Source of the DNA: Pseudomonadota bacterium
GTDB lineage: Bacteria; Pseudomonadota; Alphaproteobacteria; Rhizobiales; Xanthobacteraceae
NCBI GenBank assembly: GCA_023405565.1
Contig: JAEXXW010000613.1
Span: forward strand, 1 to 6,444
Length of the DNA: 6,444 nt
Direction of reading: 5' to 3'
Part shown: one piece after another, positions 1-5,319 of the stretch
How the letters are laid out: each line of letters begins with the position of its first letter
Position numbering within the stretch: the stretch's first letter is position 1
The notes under the pieces: generated by a model
Told to the model about the DNA's origin: nothing
The model's database searches: none
What the model saw: only the letters and a program-made list of their open reading frames with translations
Position numbers and translations under genes: made by a program

Positions 1-111
1 GTGATCACCGGCATGATCCTGCTGACCTATTTCTCGGCCATTCTGGCGGTTGTGGGCATGGGCTTCATGGCGATCGGCCTGTTCGCTCCGCATGCCGTGC
101 ACCTGTTCTGA
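1..111 (+). CDS. C-terminal end of an unidentified membrane protein (partial)
   Basis: Frame 1 is open from the first base to a TGA at 109-111, giving 36 residues. The peptide is strongly hydrophobic: roughly residues 5-29 (from MILLTYFSAILAVVGMG to about A29) could form one membrane-spanning helix, followed by a short tail that ends PHAVHLF. The first codon is GTG, so a tiny complete single-pass protein cannot be strictly excluded, but nothing upstream is visible to show a ribosome binding site. A cut-off C-terminus of a larger membrane protein is more likely. I do not recognise the family. It points the same way as the next gene (85 nt gap) and away from the lpdA-sucB-sucA block. A weak stem (TTCTG / CAGAA, 106-119) overlaps its stop codon. 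Confidence 0.5.
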   Translation: MITGMILLTYFSAILAVVGMGFMAIGLFAPHAVHLF

Positions 112-160
112 AAACAGAATAACCTAGCTGACGACTGCTCCGATCCGCGAACCTGCCGCC

Positions 161-183
161 GTCCTGCCGCGACAAAGCAGGAC
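161..183 (+). other. Hairpin directly upstream of the ribosome binding site
   Basis: GTCCTGC (161-167) and GCAGGAC (177-183) are exact reverse complements around a 9-nt loop, and the stem ends 3 nt before the AGAGG. The 3' part also contains two near-identical tandem 10-mers, 171-180 and 181-190, which share GACAAAG and match at 8 of 10 positions. In mRNA the stem could affect access to the ribosome binding site if it lies within the transcript. No U-tract follows, so it is not a terminator. A functional role is inference only. Confidence 0.35.
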
Positions 184-185
184 AA

Positions 186-190
186 AGAGG
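186..190 (+). promoter_or_regulatory. Ribosome binding site for the gene starting at 197
   Basis: AGAGG lies 6 nt before the ATG at 197, which is normal Shine-Dalgarno spacing. It supports that start, as does the signal peptide that begins immediately after it. Confidence 0.7.
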
Positions 191-196
191 TCCGAG

Positions 197-655
197 ATGC
201 GTCATCTGATTTTGTTGTTCGCCCTTTCACTGGCATTTGCCGCACCGGCACATGCCAGCGGCGGGATGTCCTGCGAAGCCGCCGATAAATCGTTGAGCTT
301 TTCCGTCGGCTCCGGTCTCAGCCGGGGCGGCGGCATGTTTCTCAACATGAAGGCGGATCTCAGGATTCACAGAACGGATGTTCCGCGGGATCTGCGTCAG
401 CTCGTCCTGAGCGGAGAAGACATCACGCAACGCTGGCTACATGGCCGCGATCTCAAGCTGCGCTTCTATCGCGAGCGCGACAACAAGTTGCCACACGGCT
501 ATGTCGATCTGGTGGTCGAGGCCCGCGAAACCAAAAACGATGAGAGCAGCTATCGCGGTAGCTATCAGCTGAGCGTCTATAGCCTTCCTTCGGAACAGGC
601 CAGCGAGGGCAAGCGGGTGATACTGCGAGGCAATGTCACCTGCTCCGTTGAATGA
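197..655 (+). CDS. Small exported (periplasmic) protein of unknown function
   Basis: This 152-residue protein has a classic Sec signal peptide. It has a basic Arg at position 2, a hydrophobic core at about residues 4-16, and an A-H-A cleavage motif giving a likely cut after Ala20. The mature part is about 132 residues, polar, with a Gly-rich stretch near residues 38-47. It has exactly two cysteines, Cys26 near the mature N-terminus and Cys149 four residues from the end, which could form a disulfide joining the two ends in the periplasm. There is no lipobox cysteine at the cleavage site, no further membrane segment and no catalytic motif that I recognise. The alternating hydrophobic pattern (for example YVDLVVEAR and YQLSVYSL) suggests a mainly beta structure. 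The start is fixed by the ATG with an upstream AGAGG and by the signal peptide. It converges on lpdA, with only 27 nt between the two stop codons. I cannot assign a family or function. Confidence 0.85.
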   Translation: MRHLILLFALSLAFAAPAHASGGMSCEAADKSLSFSVGSGLSRGGGMFLNMKADLRIHRTDVPRDLRQLVLSGEDITQRWLHGRDLKLRFYRERDNKLPHGYVDLVVEARETKNDESSYRGSYQLSVYSLPSEQASEGKRVILRGNVTCSVE

Positions 656-657
656 CC

Positions 658-676
658 GGGCGCGGAGCGCGCGCCC
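658..676. terminator. GC-rich hairpin between convergent genes, probable terminator
   Basis: GGGCGCG (658-664) and CGCGCCC (670-676) form a perfect 7-bp stem with a 5-nt loop, placed in the 27-nt gap between the stop of the exported protein (655) and the stop of lpdA (683). On the plus strand it is followed by TTCTGTTC, a mildly T-rich tail, so it could end the plus-strand transcript. On the minus strand no T-run follows, so its role for the suc operon is weaker or Rho-assisted. The position and perfect stem are seen directly; termination is inferred. Confidence 0.5.
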
Positions 677-682
677 TTCTGT

Positions 683-2083
683 TCACATGTGAATCGCGCG
701 CTTGTCGACCGCGAGGGCGGCTTCCTTCACCGCTTCCGGAAGAGTCGGATGGGCGTGGCAGGTACGGGCAATGTCTTCCGACGACGCGCCGAATTCCATC
801 GCCACCGCGGCTTCCGCGATCATGTTGCCGGCATCGGCACCGACGATGTGCACGCCGAGCACACGATCAGTCTTCGCATCCGCAAGGATCTTCACGAAGC
901 CCTCAGTCTGCTGATTGGCCTTGGCGCGGCCGTTTGCCGTGAACGGGAATTTGCCGACATTGTAGGCGACATTCGCCGCCTTCAGATCGTCTTCGGATTG
1001 GCCCACCGACGCGATCTCCGGATAGGAATAAACGACAGCGGGGATCACATCGTAATTCACATGCCCGGCTTTGCCGGCAATGATTTCGGAAACAGCGACG
1101 CCTTCATCTTCCGCCTTGTGCGCCAACATCGGTCCCGTGATCACGTCACCGATCGCGTAGATGCCCGGCACGTTGGTCGCGAAATGCGCATCGGTCTTGA
1201 CGCGGCCACGCTCGTCGAGCGCAACGCCAACCTCCTGCAGACCAAGGCCCTCGGTATACGGCACGCGGCCGATGGCAACGAGCACCACATCGGCCTCAAG
1301 CGTTTCGGCCTCGCCACCCTTCGCGGGCTCGACCTTCACCTTGAGTTTCTTGCCGGATGAATCGACCGCCGAAACCTTCGAGCCGAGCTTGAAGCTCATG
1401 CCCTGCTTTTCGAACAGGCGCTGCGACTGACGCGCGACCTCTGAGTCCATGCCCGGCAGAATGCGATCGAGGAATTCCACCACCGTCACCTGCGCACCGA
1501 GCCGGCGCCACACCGAGCCAAGCTCAAGGCCGATCACACCGGCGCCGATCACCAGGAGCTTCTCCGGCACCTTTTCAAGCGTCAGCGCACCGGTCGAAGA
1601 CACGACACGCTTCTCATCGATCGTGATGCCCTTGAGCTGCGTGACATCGGAGCCGGTGGCGATGACGATGTTCTTGGTTTCCAGCGTCTGCGCCTTGCCG
1701 TCCGCTGCTTTCACCTCGACCTTGCCCGGCGCGGTGATGCGGCCGGCGCCGTGGACGACGTCGATCTTGTTCTTCTTCATCAGGAACTCGACGCCCTTGA
1801 CGTTGCCGTCAACCGCCTCGTCCTTGAACACCAGCATCTGCTTCAGATCGAGCTTTGGCTTGGACACGCCGATGCCCATTTTCGCGAAGGAGTGACCAGC
1901 TTCCTCGAACAATTCCGACGCATGCAACAGTGCCTTGGACGGGATGCAGCCGATATTCAGGCAGGTGCCGCCGAGTGTCGCGCGCTTTTCGACGACAGCC
2001 ACCTTCATGCCGAGCTGTGCCGCGCGAATGGCGCAGACATAACCGCCGGGGCCGGTGCCGATGACAATGAGATCGTAGGACAT
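683..2083 (-). CDS. lpdA: Dihydrolipoamide dehydrogenase, E3 component of 2-oxoglutarate dehydrogenase
   Basis: This FAD flavoenzyme reoxidises the dihydrolipoyl group of SucB and passes electrons to NAD+, in the cytoplasm. The protein is 466 residues, a usual length for the family. In order: the FAD-binding motif [10 protein letters not shown] (residues 9-18); the redox disulfide [13 protein letters not shown] with Cys41 and Cys46; the NAD-binding motif [12 protein letters not shown] (178-189); the second FAD contact ending at GDV (312-314); and a C-terminal dimerisation domain with the catalytic pair His445 and Glu450 in HPTLPE. No key residue is missing. I chose the ATG at 2083 because MSYDLIVIG is the standard beginning and ACGGAG lies 10 nt upstream; an in-frame TTG at 2107 would add eight atypical residues. 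It is the last gene of the sucA-sucB-lpdA block, 129 nt after sucB. Its position ties it to 2-oxoglutarate dehydrogenase, although E3 enzymes can serve several 2-oxoacid complexes. Confidence 0.97.
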   Translation of the reverse strand: MSYDLIVIGTGPGGYVCAIRAAQLGMKVAVVEKRATLGGTCLNIGCIPSKALLHASELFEEAGHSFAKMGIGVSKPKLDLKQMLVFKDEAVDGNVKGVEFLMKKNKIDVVHGAGRITAPGKVEVKAADGKAQTLETKNIVIATGSDVTQLKGITIDEKRVVSSTGALTLEKVPEKLLVIGAGVIGLELGSVWRRLGAQVTVVEFLDRILPGMDSEVARQSQRLFEKQGMSFKLGSKVSAVDSSGKKLKVKVEPAKGGEAETLEADVVLVAIGRVPYTEGLGLQEVGVALDERGRVKTDAHFATNVPGIYAIGDVITGPMLAHKAEDEGVAVSEIIAGKAGHVNYDVIPAVVYSYPEIASVGQSEDDLKAANVAYNVGKFPFTANGRAKANQQTEGFVKILADAKTDRVLGVHIVGADAGNMIAEAAVAMEFGASSEDIARTCHAHPTLPEAVKEAALAVDKRAIHM

Positions 2084-2093
2084 GAGAAAAGAA

Positions 2094-2099
2094 CTCCGT
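2094..2099 (-). promoter_or_regulatory. Ribosome binding site of lpdA
   Basis: The minus strand reads ACGGAG, 10 nt before the ATG at 2083. The spacing is slightly long but acceptable, and it supports this ATG over the in-frame TTG at 2107, which lies upstream of this site. Confidence 0.55.
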
Positions 2100-2108
2100 G
2101 TTCGCAAT

Positions 2109-2201
2109 CGTCATGGCCGCGCTTGTGGCGGCCATCCACGCCTTTGCTCCAGTTTCGATGCCCGTAAGACGTGGATGCCCGGCACAAGGCCGGGCATGAC
2201 G
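2109..2201. repeat. Palindromic intergenic repeat, copy 1 (between sucB and lpdA)
   Basis: This 93-nt imperfect palindrome is bounded by CGTCATG and CATGACG. Each arm is itself a hairpin: ATGGCCGC (2113-2120) with GCGGCCAT (2128-2135), and ATGCCCGG (2175-2182) with CCGGGCAT (2190-2197), both perfect 8-bp stems with 7-nt loops. The two arms are also complementary to each other over 36 positions with 6 mismatches, so a single long hairpin is an alternative fold. I recall elements of this form as abundant between genes in Bradyrhizobium, Rhodopseudomonas and relatives, but I do not know an agreed name. It occupies most of the sucB-lpdA gap and ends 9 nt before the lpdA ribosome binding site. Confidence 0.8.
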
Positions 2202-2212
2202 GAAAAAGCAGA

Positions 2213-3436
2213 TTAAAGGTCCAGAACCAGACGCGCCGGATCTTCCAGCACATCCTTGACGCGGACGAGGAAGGTCACGGCCTCGCGGCCGTCGACGATG
2301 CGGTGATCGTAGGAGAGCGCGAGATACATCATCGGACGGATCTCGACCTTGCCGCCGATGGCGACCGGGCGCTCCTGGATCTTGTGCATGCCGAGAATGC
2401 CCGACTGCGGCGCATTCAGGATCGGTGTCGACATCAGCGAGCCGTACACGCCACCATTCGAGATGGTGAAGGTGCCGCCCTGCATCTCCTCGATCTTGAG
2501 CTGGCCATCGCGCGCACGCTTGCCGGCATCGGAGATATCCTTCTCGATCTGCGCCAGCGACTTCTGATCGCAATCGCGGATCACCGGAACGACGAGGCCC
2601 TTCTCGGTGCCGACGGCAACGCCGATGTGGTAATAGTTCTTGTAGATGATCTCGGAGCCATCGATCTCGGCATTCACGGCCGGGATATCTTTCAGGGCCT
2701 GCACGCAGGCGCGCACGAAGAAGCCCATGAAGCCCATCTTCACGCCGTGCTTCTTCTCGAACGCATCCTTGTACTGATTGCGCAATTCCATCACCGCCTT
2801 CATGTCGACCTCGTTGAAGGTCGTCAGCATAGCGGCGGTGTTCTGCGCATCCTTCAGGCGGCGGGCGATGGTCTGGCGGAAGCGCGTCATCTTCACGCGC
2901 TCTTCGCGCGCGGCATCGTCAGCCGGCGACGGCGCACGGACCTGAACCGGAGCGGACGCTGCAACCGGCGTCGGCGCCGAAGCGGCGCGTTCGATCGCCG
3001 CCAGCATGTCGCCCTTGGTCACACGGCCATCCTTGCCACTGCCGGGGACTGTCGAGGCATCGACACCGGACTCGGCTTCGAGCCGGCGCACCGACGGCGC
3101 AAGCGGCGCATCGCCCGACGGCGCGGCCGGTGCAGGAGCTGCAGCCGGCGCGGATTTTGCCGAAGCAGCAGCGGGTGCTGCTGCCGCAGGCTTCGCAGCG
3201 GCGCCGTCCTTGATCTGGCCGAGCAGTGCGCCGACCGCGACAGTCTCGCCGTCCTTCACAGCAATGGCTTCCAGCACACCGGCAGCCGGCGCCGGCACTT
3301 CGATCGTGACCTTGTCGGTTTCAAGCTCAACCAACGGCTCATCGACGGCGACGGCATCGCCCGGCTTCTTGAACCACTTGCCGATGGTGGCCTCGGTGAC
3401 GGATTCGCCGAGGGTGGGAACGCGGATATCGGTCAT
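2213..3436 (-). CDS. sucB: Dihydrolipoyllysine succinyltransferase, E2 core of 2-oxoglutarate dehydrogenase
   Basis: E2 accepts the succinyl group from SucA on a swinging lipoyl arm and transfers it to CoA; it forms the multimeric core of the complex in the cytoplasm. The protein has 407 residues, normal for the family. In order: one lipoyl domain (about 2-76) with the lipoylated Lys42 in ETDKV; a flexible Ala/Pro linker (about 79-111); the peripheral subunit-binding domain (about 112-149, APSVRRL...[10 protein letters not shown]) that docks E1 or E3; a second linker (about 150-177); and the catalytic acyltransferase domain with the HxxxDG signature, His378, Asp382 and Gly383. The single lipoyl domain and the [12 protein letters not shown] motif fit SucB rather than a multi-lipoyl pyruvate dehydrogenase E2, as does its place right after sucA. 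I chose the ATG at 3436 because [12 protein letters not shown] is the standard N-terminus; an in-frame TTG at 3451 adds five unlikely residues. Confidence 0.97.
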   Translation of the reverse strand: MTDIRVPTLGESVTEATIGKWFKKPGDAVAVDEPLVELETDKVTIEVPAPAAGVLEAIAVKDGETVAVGALLGQIKDGAAAKPAAAAPAAASAKSAPAAAPAPAAPSGDAPLAPSVRRLEAESGVDASTVPGSGKDGRVTKGDMLAAIERAASAPTPVAASAPVQVRAPSPADDAAREERVKMTRFRQTIARRLKDAQNTAAMLTTFNEVDMKAVMELRNQYKDAFEKKHGVKMGFMGFFVRACVQALKDIPAVNAEIDGSEIIYKNYYHIGVAVGTEKGLVVPVIRDCDQKSLAQIEKDISDAGKRARDGQLKIEEMQGGTFTISNGGVYGSLMSTPILNAPQSGILGMHKIQERPVAIGGKVEIRPMMYLALSYDHRIVDGREAVTFLVRVKDVLEDPARLVLDL

Positions 3437-3439
3437 TGT

Positions 3440-3449
3440 CTCTTCTCTC
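3440..3449 (-). promoter_or_regulatory. Weak purine-rich ribosome binding site of sucB
   Basis: The minus strand reads GAGAGAAGAG just before the ATG at 3436. There is no strong GGAG core. The purine run supports the ATG start, because the alternative TTG at 3451 lies upstream of it. Confidence 0.4.
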
Positions 3450-3461
3450 AATTCTATCCGT

Positions 3462-3551
3462 CGTCATGCCCGGCCCTGTGCCGGGCACCCACGTCCTGTT
3501 TGTTGTGGCAAAGACGTGGATGGCCGGGACACAAGTCACCCGACCATGACG
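3462..3551. repeat. Palindromic intergenic repeat, copy 2 (between sucA and sucB)
   Basis: This 90-nt element is of the same family as the copy at 2109-2201, again bounded by CGTCATG and CATGACG. Left arm hairpin: ATGCCCGG (3466-3473) with CCGGGCAC (3481-3488), 7 of 8 pairs. Right arm hairpin: ATGGCCGGG (3520-3528) with CCCGACCAT (3539-3547), 8 of 9 pairs. Inner segments CCACGTC (3489-3495) and GACGTGG (3513-3519) are perfect complements. The ATGCCC-type arm is on the left here and on the right in copy 1, so the two copies are in opposite orientation. It fills most of the 128-nt sucA-sucB gap, starting 13 nt after the sucA stop. Confidence 0.8.
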
Positions 3552-3564
3552 GCAATTCAAAATT

Positions 3565-5319
3565 TCAGCCCAGTGCTTCGTCCAGGAATTGCTTGAGCTG
3601 CGCGAGATGCTTCGACATCTGGCCGACCGCGGTGGATGCGGCGGCCGGACGCCCGGCATAACGCGCACGGCGGTGCTTGGCCTGAATCTGGTTCAGCACC
3701 CATTCGATGAACACATCGACGAAGAACCATGCACCCATGTTGCGCGGCTCTTCCTGGCACCACACGATCTCGGCCTGCTTGAAGCGCGACAGCTCCTGCA
3801 TCAGCGTCTTGGTCGGGAACGGATAAAGCTGCTCGACGCGCAGGAGATAGATGTCGTCGACACCGCGCTTCTCGCGCTCTTCGTAAAGGTCATAATAGAC
3901 CTTGCCGGAGCACAGGACCACGCGTCGCATCTTCTCGTCAGCGACCAGCTTGATCTTCTCGTCCTTGAGAATCTGGGCGTCGTCCCAAAGAATACGATGG
4001 AACGACGTGTCGGCACCCAGTTCATCGAGCCGCGACGTCGCGCGCTTGTGACGCAACAGCGACTTCGGCGTCATCAGGATCAGCGGCTTGCGGATCTCGC
4101 GCCGCAACTGACGGCGCAGGATGTGGAAGTAATTGGCCGGCGTCGTGCAATTGGCGACCTGCATGTTGTCTTCGGCGCACATCTGCAGATAGCGCTCGAG
4201 ACGGGCCGACGAATGCTCCGGTCCCTGACCTTCATAACCATGCGGCAGAAGGCAGACGAGGCCGGACATGCGCAGCCATTTGCGTTCGCCCGACGAGATG
4301 AACTGGTCGAACACGACCTGCGCGCCGTTGGCGAAGTCACCGAACTGCGCTTCCCACAAGGTCAGCGCGTTGGGCTCCGCAGTCGAATAACCGTATTCGT
4401 AACCGAGCACGGCCTCTTCCGAGAGCATCGAATTCATCACCTCGTAGCGCGCCTGCTTCTCGTCGAGATGATTGAACGGCGTGTAGCGCTCTTCAGTGCG
4501 CTGATCGAACAGCACCGAATGGCGCTGCGAGAAGGTGCCGCGTTCCGAATCCTGTCCCGACAGGCGGACCGGATGGCCTTCGTCCAGCAACGTGCAGAAG
4601 GCGAGTGCTTCGGCCGTCGCCCAGTCGATGCCTTCGCCGGTTTCGATCGCCTTGCGGCGATTGTCGAGGAATCGGTTGATCGTGCGGTGGACCTGGAAGT
4701 CGGCCGGCACCGTCGTGATTTTTTTGCCGATCTCCTTCAGCTTATCGATGTCGATACCGGTGTTGCCACGGCGCGGATCTTCGATATCGACGCCAGGCTT
4801 CAGGCCGGACCAGCGGCCATCGAGCCAGTCGGCCTTGTTGGGCTTGTAGCCTTGGCCGGCTTCGAATTCGGCCTCGAGGCGCGAGCGCCAATCGGCCTTC
4901 ATCTTATCGACTTCGCCGTCGGTGACGACGCCCTCACCGATCAGCTTGGTCGCATAGATGTCGAGCGTCGACGGATGCGCGCGGATCTTCTGGTACATCA
5001 GCGGCTGGGTGAAAGCCGGCTCGTCGCCTTCGTTATGACCGAAGCGGCGGTAGCAGAACATGTCGATGACCACCGGCTTGGCGAAACGCTGGCGGTATTC
5101 GATCGCGACCTTGGCGGCGAACACAACAGCTTCCGGATCGTCGCCATTCACATGGAAGATCAGCGCCTCGATCATCTTCGCCACATCCGACGGATAGGGC
5201 GAGGAGCGCGAATAGCGCGGATAGGTGGTGAAGCCGATCTGGTTATTGACGATGAAATGCAGCGAGCCGCCGGTGCGATAGCCCTTCAGCTCCGACAAAC
5301 CGAAACATTCGGCGATCAC
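3565..5319 (-). CDS. sucA: SucA C-terminal fragment, after the frameshift
   Basis: If read from the GTG at 5319, this open frame encodes 584 residues that are plainly the rest of SucA. It begins with the second half of the thiamine-diphosphate motif, FIVNNQIGFTT (Asn25-Asn26 of the fragment). It continues with RFGHNEGDEP (residues 92-101), the pyrimidine-binding region with LSGQDSERGTFSQRH, then EYGYSTAEPNALTLWEAQFGD, LPHGYEGQGPEHSSARLER and RVEQLYPFPT, and ends in the usual E1 C-terminus with QEEPRNMGAW. The GTG is simply the Val codon of the intact protein. AGGG sits directly against it, too close for a normal ribosome binding site, so independent initiation is unlikely. The stop lies 128 nt before the sucB start. 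Confidence 0.9.
   Translation of the reverse strand: MIAECFGLSELKGYRTGGSLHFIVNNQIGFTTYPRYSRSSPYPSDVAKMIEALIFHVNGDDPEAVVFAAKVAIEYRQRFAKPVVIDMFCYRRFGHNEGDEPAFTQPLMYQKIRAHPSTLDIYATKLIGEGVVTDGEVDKMKADWRSRLEAEFEAGQGYKPNKADWLDGRWSGLKPGVDIEDPRRGNTGIDIDKLKEIGKKITTVPADFQVHRTINRFLDNRRKAIETGEGIDWATAEALAFCTLLDEGHPVRLSGQDSERGTFSQRHSVLFDQRTEERYTPFNHLDEKQARYEVMNSMLSEEAVLGYEYGYSTAEPNALTLWEAQFGDFANGAQVVFDQFISSGERKWLRMSGLVCLLPHGYEGQGPEHSSARLERYLQMCAEDNMQVANCTTPANYFHILRRQLRREIRKPLILMTPKSLLRHKRATSRLDELGADTSFHRILWDDAQILKDEKIKLVADEKMRRVVLCSGKVYYDLYEEREKRGVDDIYLLRVEQLYPFPTKTLMQELSRFKQAEIVWCQEEPRNMGAWFFVDVFIEWVLNQIQAKHRRARYAGRPAAASTAVGQMSKHLAQLKQFLDEALG

Noticed and set aside
104..121. Small hairpin (TTCTG / CAGAA) overlapping the stop codon at 109-111 as a terminator
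   Set aside because: The stem is short and AT-rich and no T-run follows on the plus strand; it is too weak to call.
683..2107. lpdA starting at the upstream TTG (2107)
   Set aside because: The extra eight residues (MRTRSSFL) do not belong to the family N-terminus, the codon is TTG, and the ACGGAG at 2094-2099 fits the ATG at 2083.
3090..3220. Ala/Pro-rich repetitive stretch inside sucB as an inserted repeat
   Set aside because: This is the normal flexible linker after the lipoyl domain (about residues 79-111) and is expected in E2 proteins.
2171..3661. Long plus-strand open frame (496 codons) across sucB and both repeats
   Set aside because: It covers sucB on the opposite strand and runs through a palindromic repeat at each end. 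The translation is low-complexity and Arg-rich, and the minus-strand SucB domains explain the region fully.
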